A DNA stretch of 64,000 nucleotides from Glandiceps talaboti (lineage: Eukaryota; Hemichordata; Enteropneusta; Spengelidae), in NCBI RefSeq assembly GCF_964340395.1, contig NC_135570.1, forward strand, positions 12,706,822-12,770,821, given 5' to 3'. Position 1 is the first letter of the stretch. Every line of letters begins with the position of its first letter. The position numbers and the translations under genes are program-made. The notes under the pieces are model-generated. The model made no database searches and was not told the origin of the DNA. It worked only from the letters and a program-made list of their open reading frames with translations. This document shows, piece after piece, positions 23,433 through 35,762 of the stretch.

Positions 23433-23709
23433 CAACGTTACTGCCAAGAAACATAACTGTCAAAAGATGTGGATAGGTGGTCTCCAGCGCCAGACACAAT
23501 GATTTGAAAGCCTGGCCTCCTTTATTTGGTAAAATATCCAGTAACTTTTCTACTTTGCCAAGGGGGGAAACCATACGTCCGATTTCTTCTGTGTCTTTCG
23601 GACTCAAAACACCAGAATTTTGTAGAATGGGGTACAGACGTTCCACTTCTACCGACTGTACAAACTTGGTCCGATGCCGCTGTAAGAGTTCCCTGTGTTT
23701 CTCTTCCAT
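23433..23709 (-). CDS. First coding exon of a CARD-domain protein (initiator-caspase- or RAIDD-like)
   Basis: This exon encodes about 92 residues that form a full caspase recruitment domain, a six-helix death-fold module that makes homotypic contacts in cytosolic apoptosis or inflammasome complexes. Recognisable features are the amino-terminal MEEKHRELLQRHR (as in caspase-9 and caspase-2 amino termini), an acidic/basic helix 2-3 region, and the diagnostic LLDILPNKGGQAF block, comparable to the LLxxLPxRGxxAF signature of caspase-2 and RAIDD, at about residues 58-70. The start at 23709 has a strong context (AAGATGG); an in-frame ATG at 23721 has a weak one. The exon ends at 23433 in a consensus donor (G|GTAAGT, phase 1). 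The rest of the gene must lie to the left and is not seen, so the downstream domain (caspase, death or other) is unknown. Confidence 0.85.
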
Positions 23710-24060
23710 CTTGTTGAACATTAATATCACTCTTAAATATTTAAAGTTATGGAAAGTTCAGCCCGTCCAGTAAAGCGATCACAAATACAGTTGACTATAG
23801 GGGCAGCCATCTTGCTTGTCACGGTCTCACCAAAGGTACAGTCGTAACGATCTACCCTATCGACCAATTACTTAACCCCGTTCTAAAACACACAATCGAC
23901 AACGTTTTCACTTTCCTAGCTCATTGGTTTATCTCCATACACAATGTCAATTTGCTAAAGTCTGACGATCTTGAGAAATCCGGGCAGTATTGAGGAGATC
24001 GGTGCAACGTATACGGGGTCCATCGCCATCTTCTCTCATTTGGCATGGTAATGACAACAG
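23710..24060 (-). promoter_or_regulatory. 5' UTR and promoter region of the CARD gene
   Basis: Sequence upstream of the CARD start is richer in CpG. It carries a YY1-like CAAGATGGCTGCC on the minus strand (23802-23814), a second AAGATGGCG (24024-24033), and CCAAT-type boxes around 23863-23870 and 23921-23931. YY1 motifs just downstream of a start site are common in animal TATA-less promoters. The exact transcription start is not determined. Confidence 0.5.
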
Positions 24061-25845
24061 CTGCTGACTGTCAATCAAGCAACCGATTCCCCAAATATGG
24101 CAAGCAGGTGTTGATTACACTTCCGTATATGGTTAAACCCCGCCCAATTACAGGTAACTTCCGCATGAAGTTACTTTTGATCTGGCACAACATGCCGCTT
24201 TGTTTTTCTGGCGTGTATCTTTGAACACAGGAAATCTATGGAAACCTTCGATCATGCTTACTTGCATAATATTTCATTCGCAAAATACAGCGTAGGCGGG
24301 TCAGTGGTAACCTACGACTTTATTTTCGGCGTGACAGGCCTGTCTGTTTGATGTATTTCGTTCATGGACTTTGACAGTAACATTGATTAGACTGTCTCGA
24401 TCGGGTCGACGGTGCACGCAATGTGCGTAATCAGCTATCTCGATTCAATTACCAAATACTCTAAAATTCGACTGTTTTAAACTAACTAGTGAGCGATCTC
24501 TACAATCAAACGAAACCAGAAACTTTTGTTTTGCTCAAGGTCGTTGTTTACTTGGACATTTGGCCAGGGTAATGGTAGAGCTTGGCAAAATTGTCCTGGG
24601 AAAAATAAACAAAAATATACCAGTTACATTATAATAGCGCATCACGTCTTAAGTGTTTACAATACCATTCAGCGCCGCGACGGGCTTCGTCCTCGATCAC
24701 ATCGTGAAACCTGTCTGGTTTACCTGGTCAACAACCTCCGTGACCTGGTAAGCGGATACGCTTGAGGTATTCTGTACTTCTTTTATCCCCGGGTTCTCTT
24801 CTATTCCGATACATATACAAAGTTATATTTTTTATCACTGGTGCGTGAATGACTATTTTTTATACTAAATTTAGGAATCTCTCTAAAATTTAAGAATATC
24901 TGTGTTCGAACGAATTAGGTAGACAGTTGCTGATTTAAATAACGCACCTGTCTGATCTCGATCCGACAAGAAGATTTCAACAAAAAGTAGGACTATAAGA
25001 CAACATTGCATCATATCTCGAACTATGTCAATTTTTTTTTTAATTTTGGAAGTTTCAAATAGCAAAAAAAAATTACTCCGAGGATAATTGTTCTAGAAGT
25101 CAAACAAGTTGCATAACAGAAATGAGTGAGATGATAGGACCGTTCGTTTAAATAAAAAGCGGTCTGGTTGGCAATGCAAACGTTGTCCTCGCAATCCAAT
25201 GTCACGCACACGAATAACCGTGCAGACTACCTATTTATTTTATTTCATTTTAATTTGCCTTTTCATAAGTTTTATTTTTTTTCTCCTTTACTTTTCTATC
25301 GGGTTTATTCTAGCTTTATTTTTTTTTTCATTTTTAATAATATATGAGATCACGCTAGACTATACCGACCAAGATATTCAAATTTAGTATGGCTGTCTAC
25401 TCGATAGCAAAGGGTAATTTCTGACGCAATAGGTTCATTGTGCTATATCGATTTGTTGGTCCTCCCAACACGTAATATTGACGTGGCACGCCTGGTAATC
25501 AAGCCTGGTACCCGTACGTCTTTGTACCTCCGTCATGAGAGAGCCATGCAAGAAATGCTCGTACTATGGTATCTTTTTAGCCCAATAAACCCTTTTCTCG
25601 GTCCCGTTTTCGCAAAAGACATGCTTAACGGTGTGGTGGTACATGGTAGTGACGTTTCACGACGCGATCCACCACACAGAGCTCGTCAGGTAAAAGCACA
25701 GTGGACAGCGCCCTCTAATTCCCATTTTCAGTTATAGCGCTTCGTTGTATAATCGATATTTTTACGTGTTTTCAATACAGGTGATAATACATACTACTTT
25801 GTATACCAAAAATGTACAAATACGACATTACGATTCATAAAAATG
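24061..25845. other. Intergenic; no gene recognised
   Basis: CpG-containing up to about 24,750, then T-rich. The open frames at 24526-24765 and 25438-25737 (plus) have no recognisable domain and no convincing splice signals. They are recorded here only as unexplained. Confidence 0.35.
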
Positions 25846-26155
<310 letters not shown>

Positions 26156-26894
26156 ACGTGCTTTGGAAATTTAAACTCCAAGAACGCCAACACATCTCCA
26201 TTCACCACAGGTGGACGGAAACGTGTTGGAGTTCTCGAAGCGCATATTTCCATAGCAAGGCCTAATTGACCAGCGTTACTGCTTTCTCTTTCTCCATTTG
26301 AAGTATCCACTTTGCCTTAGTACTTACCTAAGTGCGTCAAATATTTTAATTCAATTTATTTCCATAATGAACTTTGCCATAGCAATCATTTTAATGGACT
26401 CATATAATGAAAATAGTTATGTAATATGACTTTGATTGACGCGATTCAGTGGTAACCAAAGACTCCCCAATTAAAAAATAATAATTTCACATAACACTAC
26501 ACCTAGTATTTTATGTATATAAATCTGTCGTTCCTATTTAATTGCAGTTTTAATCATTTCAGTATTTGCATTGGAAAACGTATTATGAAAGGAACCAATC
26601 TACGGCATTTTTTTTTAAACAACCAATTTTTTTTATGATCTTTGATGATAATCGTAGAAATACAACGCAAGGAAATGAACTTAGGGCGTATCGAACGTTC
26701 AAACACAAGCTCAATTTCCAACCCATCTACATTGCCATTTTAAAAAGTTCTCAACTCCTTCATTTTTACACAAAATTTTGGATGTTTCTGTCACAAAGTA
26801 ATGATCGAAATGAGTATATATGTGAATGTACCGGTAGAAGATAGAACAATGTTGTGTGTTTTGATTCGAAAGAGGTGGCGTCGGGAGTTTATAC

Positions 26895-27059
26895 GTACAT
26901 ACATATATACATACATACATACATACATACATACATACATACATACATACATACATACATACATACATACATACATACATACATACATACATACATACAT
27001 ACATACATACATACATACATACATACATACATACATACATACATACATACATACATACA

Positions 27060-27090
<31 letters not shown>
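26895..27090. repeat. (ACAT)n tetranucleotide microsatellite, ~195 bp
   Basis: An almost uninterrupted ACAT run. Open frames of Tyr-Ile-His-Thr or Met-Tyr-Val-Cys type on both strands are artefacts of the repeat. Confidence 0.98.
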
Positions 27091-30000
27091 GTTAAAAAGA
27101 CACTTTCTTCCAAACTGTTTTCACTATTTATCCTCATTTTATGGATAAGGATGACGTGACAACAATGTCAAGTGTAGATAAAACTATTACTGTGACTACT
27201 GCAAAATTGATAATGGTTTGTTTAAGGATCATTGACAAAGGACATGAAAATTATCGTCTTTAGAAGTATTATCACACGAGGCAGAGTTCGGTATGCAACT
27301 TTTACGATTGCCGAAAATTAATTAAGAGTTATGGTATACTTTACGACGACGTAAGTCCTTGGCCAAACTATACACGGTTGGGCTGAACCCCATGCTGGAA
27401 CCTCATATGTGTAGCACGCCCGCATGGGTAGAACGCAGGCGTTTTGTGAACTTTTGTTTATGGGGGGGGTGGCAAGCAGGGCTCCAAACATGCACCCCGA
27501 GACCCGTATTTGGTATATTTCGAGTAAATTTGCTTGAATTGTACAATAATTTTCCTTTTCTATTTCTTGTAAATGAAGCATGATCAAGAAAAGTAAGTTT
27601 TCCATAATGTCAACCGCCAAAATGACCAATGATATCAAGGCTTGACGAGCATTGGAATACTTCACCATTTTTCTACAACCATCCACTGACCCATTCTTCC
27701 AAATCTGACGCAGTGTATGTGCTGAACAAATTCTCTGTTCAACCAACTTTCTATATTGTAATCACATAATCGCATGGGCTCTATATCAGCACATAGGATA
27801 TACAAATATAATTACCATCTCTGGTATAATGTTGTCAATATATTTAAGGTACTCCTATCAGTAATGTTGTCAATATATTTAATTTAGACGTACTCCTATC
27901 AGACACTCAATTGATCACAAGGATAACATACATTTCACATAGACAAGTTAATTAAATAAGTCTGACAAACGAATAGATGCGAAATTATCGGCATATACGA
28001 AATAACGAAATGTACACCTATAATTAATTTCAACTCAGCAATTTCCGGAGAAATGCAATGCACATGTTTACTCTACTTCAGTATGCTCTGATATAGCTTT
28101 ATAATAACATATTTAGATAGATGCAGCTTAAATAATCAGAGTATTCCAACTTCATCAATACACAATCAATTATTTCTTATTTTGATGTATTTGCAATAAA
28201 ACAACTGTTGTTCATAAAAATTAATTAATATTACAGAGAACTGTGGTCTTAATATTATGCCGACTTATTTCTTCATTCAGCTTCCATTCCCGAACGTATA
28301 GATTATAGTTTAGTGTAATAAATAAGCTCCATTGCTAATTAGCTCATAGCTAGATAGACTGATTGACGTTTAAGCCACAGGGACGCGTAATCTTGCTTGT
28401 ATGGGTGAATACATAATGTATGACGTCACTAATACCAACGATGTACACGTTACTACTGTTACTCTATCTGGAGGGCTACAAATAATACCTGGAAGTACAT
28501 AGAATATGGAGAATACGGTTATTCAATCGTAGCAACATTATTCGACAGTTCGTATCAGTCGCTGGTATAAAGCCTCAATCCAGGCAACATTTCGCATCCC
28601 TGTAGTTTTAACTAATTATAATTATACCGCATATATCATAACATACCTACGTAGACTTATTAATAATCTTCCCTAGTCAACACTTTTATCGTACGAGGGC
28701 GCACTTCTGTATGTATTATACTATACTAGATCATTCGATTTCAAAACTTGTCACATACAGTGTGTCGTCTATCAATATTATTTTCCTAAAGTTCGGTTTT
28801 GAAAGTTGATCCATGTCCAGCTGTTTGTGAGCCTAAGGCCTAAGTCAATAATCTCCTCGTATCGTGTTCATTTCGGTGTGGATCGGCGAGTGTTCACGTC
28901 ATCTGTCACAGTCCTCACCTTGTGGAACATCTAGAAATGGTCAAAACGTGACTTAGGTATTTTTTCCATAACTTTAAATAAAACATTTTATTTTTAATTA
29001 AAACTCTCAAGTCTTCTTTTTGAACAGGAAAAAAATTGTCCATTTTTTTGCATCACAGTCCGCAATGTACCCATAATCTGTAGCTAGTTAGTCACCGTAT
29101 AAACCTACGTTCAATCAGTTATTTATTTCAGTACATAATGGCGTATTTGTTTACTTTTGTTTACTGTGTAATTTATTGTTTATTTTCTTTTGATGTCGAC
29201 TTTCTGGTAAAGATCATTAGGTTTCTTGTGCAATATTATGCAAATTACAATGCATTAATGCAAATTACATTAATGTAATTAATACGTTTTTGGCAGTGGG
29301 CCATGACAACCAATATTCCAATGGGATCTTATATATCTCTTTCAAGTGCACAACAATGATAACCTGCCACAGACACAAAACACATGGGAAATCATGTGAT
29401 GGGGACATTGCACGCAAGATAACGTTGATCAATAACAGGTACCCAGTCTCTCTGTATAACTACACAATACAACTCCTTACATTTCATTCTGAAAAGAAAA
29501 TTTCCGAAATAAAAAATCAATTATATTGATGAGTCTGTAATTAAAAAAAATAATTGTTTATTATTTCAATGATTAAAGAATTTATAGGTTATATTTCATT
29601 ACAAAAAATGCGATGTTCTTGAATTAAAGTGGTACAAACTGAGTTTATAAACTGACATAAACAATGGTTGTTGTATAATTCTAATGTCGATGAACGCCTT
29701 CTATGACATTACTCTTGTCGTCTGGCATTATTAGAACAGTTGATTGCAAGGTAGAGATTTACTTGACATTTTTAAAACGTATGAAAAATTACGTCATCAG
29801 ATCATTTATAAGGTATATCTTAATACCAGGTTTGAGTTCAGTCAATTGCAAGTGATGGTTAAGTATGCTTCAGTAAGTAGAATACTCCGAGCACCTTTTG
29901 AATATGGAACATAATTTATGCCCCATAACGTATAAACTCAGCTTGTGCCCCTTAATTAATTCGTCTGGGAAAAAGAATGTTTCTCGTCGTAATCATTGCA

Positions 30001-30575
30001 AATTTTTGTAGTGTACATTTCATTATGAAAGTAGAGTTCCAAAATTATGTTTAATTAGTCTGGAAAAGTAATGTCAATTTCTGATAACTTCAAATATGTT
30101 AATTATGGTAATAGGTGAACTGGTGTATCGGTGCAGTAGTATTCGCCATGTCCATTTCATTATTGAAAAAAAAAGTTAATATGTAACGTGATGTTGGAAT
30201 GTTCCATTCATTACATGGCTGATTGAATTCAAAGTATTAATTTTATAAAAATCATCACTAAATTATACGATCATTGAATATGAGGTGCTATAGTAATTGA
30301 TGAATTAACTTTTTTTCGCCTAAACTGGTCGAATATAAATTGTTCCGTGAGGCCTATAATTCTAGTAATATCATTTCAGTCATCGCTCTGTGAGCTGATG
30401 TTGAACTCACCCTTCTCGCTTAAAATACCTACATAATCATAATTTCAACTGTACAGATACTGTTATGTATTCATTTTTTCAACAATATATCACCACTGCT
30501 ACTATTGCTATCAAGTTCATTGAATATGTATAGCAAAACAAACTAATCTTATTGATGTAATTTTAATTCGTTCGG
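27091..30575. other. AT-rich intergenic sequence; no gene supported
   Basis: An open frame at 27318-27746 (minus, 142 codons) has no recognisable domain. A short tandem duplication lies at 27826-27901 (AATGTTGTCAATATATTTAA and GTACTCCTATCAG, each twice). Nothing else stands out. Confidence 0.35.
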
Positions 30576-30579
30576 TGTG

Positions 30580-30582
30580 TGT

Positions 30583-30619
<37 letters not shown>

Positions 30620-30825
30620 CGTACGTGCGTGTGTCTGTGTCTTAGTATATGTGTGTGTGTCTGTCTGTCTGTGTCTGTGTCTTTGTGTGTGTCTATGTAT
30701 CTGTGTATGTTTGTGTTTGTGTTGTGTTTGTGTCTGTTTGTGTTTGTGTTTGTATTTGTGTCTGCGTCTGTGTCTGTGTCTGTGTCTGTGTCTGTGTCTG
30801 TGTCTGTGTCTGTCTGTAGAGGTGT
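30580..30825. repeat. (GT)n / (TGTGTC)n simple sequence
   Basis: GT-rich simple sequence, becoming a regular TGTGTC hexanucleotide towards 30770-30820. The apparent cysteine/valine-rich or Thr-Asp-rich frames are repeat artefacts. Confidence 0.95.
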
Positions 30826-31154
30826 ACAGTTGGAAGTGAAGGAAAAGATGTCTTTTTTTAAAATGTTCAAAAAGAGTGTGGTTGGTTGATACAAAGCGAT
30901 TGAAATCAGACAGTATAAATTATTATTATTTGCCATGTTACCACAGGCTACGTATGCTTGAACGCCAATTGATTGCACGTGTACTGTGAACTGAAACATA
31001 CGAACCACTTGAACAAATATTAATTAGTCAGGGACATGTCATCATTATTTATGGGACGGGGCCCTGTCAATAAAAGGGGACTTTCAAATGGCCGTTGATT
31101 TGATATGGATGACCAACTAGATTAGATTCCCTATGAAATCGTCAAAATCGGGTC

Positions 31155-31590
31155 CGTGCGTCAGGACGGGGAGGGGTGGGGGCGCTAGTCACTAACTGAG
31201 CCCACGTCGTGAAGGAAGTTCCTCCATATGTTGTTGATACACAGTAGAAACTATGGTATTAATCGTTATAACACAAGTCAGGGATATAGAAGGGCAACTT
31301 TACGAAAACGTAAAAACACACCGAGCTGTCCATATATACATACGGGGATGTGGCGTTTGTCAGCTACTGAGCGCACATCGTAAAACCATTTCAATATTTT
31401 AGTAAATAAACAATATAAAAGATTATAATAATCATGATAACGTTATGATCTAAGAGGAAAACATTAAGAAGAAATCGCCACAGAGAAAAAAAGCATGTGT
31501 GTGTGCGTGGGGATGGGGATGGGGGCGCTAGTCAGAAATGAACTCACATCGTTATAAATATTTTGATATTTTTTAGATAAACAAACAATA
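31155..31590. repeat. Three diverged copies of a ~155-160-bp repeat
   Basis: GGGGGCGCTAGTCACTAACTGAGCCCACGTCGT (about 31188), GTGGCGTTTGTCAGCTACTGAGCGCACATCGT (about 31350) and GGGGGCGCTAGTCAGAAATGAACTCACATCGT (about 31521) are equivalent positions of successive copies. Copies 2 and 3 also share ATTTTTTAGTAAATAAACAATAT-like tails. The last copy runs up to the splice donor of the exon candidate at 31597. Confidence 0.65.
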
Positions 31591-31596
31591 TCTTAC

Positions 31597-31773
31597 CAAT
31601 CGTGAGAACGGTTTCAAATCTGCTTTATACGTTTCCCGACCACTACTATCACTCCCACCCTGGTGGTAAATAATGAACGGTGCCTGAACTAAACCTTCTT
31701 TAAAAAAACTCACGTATCTCTGTTTGCTAATAAGAGACAGTTGGGTAGAAAATCGATGTGGATTTGGCGGCAT
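31597..31773 (-). CDS. Candidate first exon, unrecognised protein
   Basis: A 177-nt open segment (59 codons) begins at an ATG with A at -3 (AACATGC) and ends in a good donor (CGATTG|GTAAGA, phase 0). The predicted start MPPNPHRFSTQLSLISKQR and the later YHQGGSDSSGRETYK look like non-repetitive, plausible protein sequence. I recognise no family. An internal GTGAGT could serve as an alternative donor. No following exon was found to the left. It may equally be an incidental open frame. Confidence 0.35.
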
Positions 31774-32187
31774 GTTCGTTGATATGTCAATATGTATATC
31801 ACCTGTTTGACATTCTACCTACGATTAATATTTCGTACCGTCACTTTTAGACAGGTTGTGTTGTAATTGCAGTTTGACCCAGAGAGGCTAATAATACATA
31901 TCACGTTTTGTTGACATGCACATGGTGAGGTTCGTCAACTATGACGTTCACGTTGTTTATAAACACACGTCTTGTTATTAGTATATACAGGTGCAGCCAA
32001 TGAGTCGATATTAAAAAATCAACACCAAAATTACTTGCTTTATATATAAAGAAAGTACTGTTGCATGATTTTCAAATAAATTTGGATTTAGAAAAGAAAG
32101 TGAAAGCGCTCCAAATGAAATATAAATTAAACACGCAGAAAATATTATTACATCATTTCGAAAAAAGGATAGGAAATTTAAAGGTCT

Positions 32188-32362
32188 TCATGCCCTTTCT
32201 CCACCAGATATATAGATCAAATTGACTCGATTCTTCTTCCTACCGAGATCATCGTGTCCTTCTTCGTTTTCCTTCTTGCCTTTACTAGAGAAATCCCACT
32301 GCCCTCTCCCAATCATATAGCAAACACCCATCTCCACCAACATAGGCAGTTTAATGTTTATC
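32188..32362 (-). CDS. Candidate last exon, unrecognised protein
   Basis: An acceptor (GTGCATTTCAG) precedes 32362, and the frame runs about 58 codons to a TGA at 32190-32188. The sequence has hydrophobic/Met-rich LPMLVEMGVCYMIGRGQW and then a lysine/glutamate-rich tail (SSKGKKENEEG). I do not recognise the family. If real, it ends a minus-strand gene just upstream of the candidate start at 31773. Confidence 0.3.
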
Positions 32363-33302
32363 CTGAAATGCACGTTCAAAATTGTTATACATTGGGTAGT
32401 ACCTCTCGCCATCATGGTCAACATGACCCCCTTGTCCCTACACATAGTTACTTTTTACCTTAAAATGCACACCTAACAATGTAGCTCTGGGGAGGGGCAG
32501 GGTGGAGGGTTGAAGTAGGAATAGCTACAATTATACAACGAAGTATTTTAACAGATTTTGTATTTAAGTGCGTCAAAAATTAAACTTATGAAGATTTGTA
32601 ATATTTGGTTTATTTAATCAACCATCTATGTATTTCCTTATTTTAACACATTGTCTTTTCTGTACGGGCTTGGAATAAAAAGTGTAGTGACTGTATAACA
32701 TAATATAAGAAATTATTGCAAACAATACATAATTATTGGTATTCAAAAGCAAGTCGACAACTTTTCCAGGTGTTACTAAAAGGTACCAATGTCCAGTTGC
32801 CATGGTAAATTCGTTAGAAAAGATTAAAATGTGATTTTAAAAATGAGTTTGGTAAAATTGATGGAACTGCTTGTAAAGGTGACGGTGGAGAAGTGTATAT
32901 ACTATTCCAAATTAGGAGAAACACATTATAGCATGCAAGATGCAACCATGTTAGCATTTATCGCATTTATAACAAGGCTGCTAGCGCTGAACCAAGATGT
33001 TTTGGTCCAAAAACACATTTATTACAGATAGACTGTAAAATTAGCATTTTATAAGTAAGAACAAAAGTCTCCAACAACAATGGGCATACCCGTGTCCATG
33101 GCAACTGTACCACAGACAAGGAAGAACATTGTACAAGTGGGATGAAAGTTACGTGTAATTGGGTACACAGTAAACCCTGCCATGTACAGTAAATTAGGTT
33201 TACATGTACATTAATAATACTGGCATAGAAGTGATCTAATGTTAGTTTAATGATAGACAGTGGTCTATGAGGATACATGCCACAGACCACATTAACATAC
33301 AC

Positions 33303-33380
33303 CTTCTGGCGTTGTTTCCACGCGACAAAGTTTGGGTTGACCTCAACGAATAACTTGCCATAATACAAACACATTCGTTT
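33303..33380 (-). CDS. Weak internal exon candidate on the minus strand
   Basis: The segment is bounded by an acceptor (GTACAATAG before 33380) and a donor (CCAGAAG|GTGTATG after 33303; an alternative GT two bases later gives GTATGT). It encodes the plausible CLYYGKLFVEVNPNFVAWKQ. With the alternative donor its phase would fit the exon at 32362. Signals are weak and there is no family match. Confidence 0.22.
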
Positions 33381-35520
33381 CTATTGTACACTTGTCACCA
33401 TGCATCCACGATATAGCTCTACCTATAGTGGTTCATTATCTCTTTGAACTGTAAAGTTAATCCCCTAAATTTTGTTTTAAAAACAAAAGAATTAATGTAT
33501 TCAAAGCTGTGAAAAGTGAGTTGCTGAGCTCAGTGAAGGTCTAATTAAACAAACATGGATGATTACTATGGAAAGGAGTGAATGTTGGTGGGACTGTTAT
33601 TAGTATGGAAATGAGTGAACGCATTAGACATAGCCCACTCGCTTATTAGAAAATAACATAGTATTGTATTACACATTGCATTTTAAAAGGGTTGTGAACA
33701 GGTACTTTAATTTTACGACTGATATCACTCTGCTAATAGTTAATAATAAAAATAAGAAAAAATAATATCTAAGAACCCTTATTCTACCACAAATTAAAGT
33801 GATTTCGATAGCTATGTAGCATATCTTGATCAGTGCATAGACGTCCTTCCTACCTCCATGATCATCATACTTTGGTCAAATGACTATCACGACTAGCCCT
33901 ACTTACGTAAAAATCATAACTATTGTGTCGCTAAGATGATCCTATTTTTATTTCTTTGAGACCCACTCGTCTCCTCACGTCACAACAGACAGTTGTTTCA
34001 CTGCATGGTTGTCAGAAGCAACTTTTGATACGTGCAGGTAATACGGTACCTAACCCTAACCCCCCCCCCTAACCGGTGTAGAATTGGTGGCGGCAGTGGG
34101 ATGCCAAAATCACAAAATTATACAAAGTTAGACATTAAAATGAGTCAAAGTAAAATGTGGCTCACCCCTAGGCTATTCCTATTTTCTAAATTATGGCCCT
34201 CCCCCGAGAACCAATTTGTAAAAAAGAGACCCATCCCATTTCCCCCCCTCCCTTTTGTAATTACTGAAGGCTCCCTCAGTAAACTCGTAATTTATTCATT
34301 AAAGTGACATGAGGTAAACATATTAACTGTCTTGTAGGAAAAATAAAAATTTGATGTGTTTGAAATAGTGATAAACCATATCAGATGTTGTATTCGAATA
34401 TAGTCCCCTCCAAAAGAAAGGATGAGTAAATCGTCACCAAATCACAGTTTGGCCAATAGTTTCATTTTTTGTAATAGTTACGGAGTGTCCTCCGAAAGTG
34501 AAAATCCTTAGTATATGATACTGTAAGTTGTACATCGGGGTACGTGACGTTCAACAGAAACACTAAAACATTTCAAGTCTTTGAATATCGTCAGCACATA
34601 AACTTTATGAATATTAATATTATACACATTATATCTAGTGGTAGTTGAAAGTCGTAGCAGGGATAACTTAAAATTGTTTTTATTTTCGTATTTTGAGATA
34701 TGGAAAATAGAAAAGAATTTATGGTCGGACATCAAAATGGAGGGATGACTAACACCACCCAATACACCTGTTTTGACCTGAATTGATACGGTTCTGGTCA
34801 AAAAGACGTCATGTGGACTAAGCACGACGTCCCAGACTCCTCGATTATATACTCTTCTTCGCTAGTATAAATAATGTGTGTTTCGTTCAGAGAAGCACAG
34901 GTTGATGTATTACATCTTGTTTTAATTTTAGATTTATCCAGCGCCGTGAAAGAAGAAACACTTTCCTGAATCAAAAATGAAATGACGCCAAAATGTTAGA
35001 AGTTGAAATAAGAAGTCCCGGATGAGCAAAGCAAGGTGTGTTAATATTATGTGTGTGTGAACTATACTTCACCCCTACGCTGGCCCACAATATGAAAGGT
35101 CGGTCCACTCTCGCCAATATTTCAAGATATGTGACTTCAATCAATTGCTGCCTCTAAATATACATAATTGACTGAAAACAGTTAAATTTAAAAGCTTGAA
35201 AAATGTTAAACGTTTGGTGGGCCTCTTGGCTAGACAGACTGCGATTTAATTATATATAAATGTGAGATGACTGCTTAGAATACAGATCATCTCGTCTGAT
35301 CCCCAACTTTCTACTCCACCTTGGATGCTGCAGATGAAATCAAAATAAGTGATGGTATATCTAAATATTCTAAATATTTCAGCATCAGTCAAAAAAATAT
35401 ATTCGTATAATTAAAAATTTCATCAGAAATAGATATAAAAATTGCTTTTTATTCGCCAATGATCTTTTTCAGTGCGTCCCTCCGAGTCATTTATACAACA
35501 CCCCTATTTCAATTAGCTAT
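33381..35520. other. Intergenic sequence; no gene recognised
   Basis: AT-rich sequence separating the minus-strand exon candidates from the plus-strand start at 35.7 kb. It contains a C10 tract in CTAACCCTAACC context (34050-34076) and TATA-like sequences at about 34845-34875. No exon can be supported. Confidence 0.35.
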
Positions 35521-35732
35521 TTGGTACGTTCCTTACGTTATTCGCGCCCGACACAAAAGCGTATTTGAGGACCCGGAGACCCGGATATTTTCTCGCTTTT
35601 CAGTGCCGATCGCCCGACCTGAGCATCGTCGTTGATTCCGAGGCGAGTGGTTATCCATACGGACCGATTACTGCGATCACTGCATCGATATACCAAGCGG
35701 AATTCGGAGTAGTTCTAACGGACAGGTGAAAG
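35520..35732 (+). promoter_or_regulatory. CpG-rich promoter and 5' UTR of the plus-strand gene
   Basis: A sharp local rise in CpG and GC (CGCGCCCGACAC, GACCCGGAGACCCGG, GATCGCCCGACC) sits directly before a good start codon in otherwise AT-rich sequence. No TATA box is evident at the expected position. The transcription start is not resolved. Confidence 0.55.
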
Positions 35733-35762
35733 ATGAGTACGTCTGGCGAAGGCGGCGGCCAG
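35733..35762 (+). CDS. First coding exon (10 residues, MSTSGEGGGQ) of an unidentified gene
   Basis: An ATG in good context (GAAAGATGAG) is followed by ten codons reading MSTSGEGGGQ and a strong donor (CCAG|GTATGT, phase 0). It sits at the 3' edge of a CpG island, as expected for a first exon with a short coding start. A YY1-like GCGGCCATGTTG lies in the start of the intron at about 36015-36026. The downstream exons are not identified with confidence, so the gene cannot be named. Confidence 0.55.

Noticed and set aside
26711-27159. Tyr-Met-Val-Cys and Ile-His-Thr open frames
   Set aside because: Translation of the (ACAT)n microsatellite on either strand.
27318-27746. 142-codon minus-strand open frame as a gene
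   Set aside because: No domain recognised; amino-acid pattern and lack of splice or start signals suggest chance.
30517-31008. Thr-Asp-rich 163-codon open frame, minus strand
   Set aside because: Mostly (TGTGTC)n/(GT)n simple sequence; no domain outside the repeat.
34049-34076. Interstitial telomere repeat (CTAACCCTAACC)
   Set aside because: Only two CCCTAA-like units followed by a C tract; too short to support.
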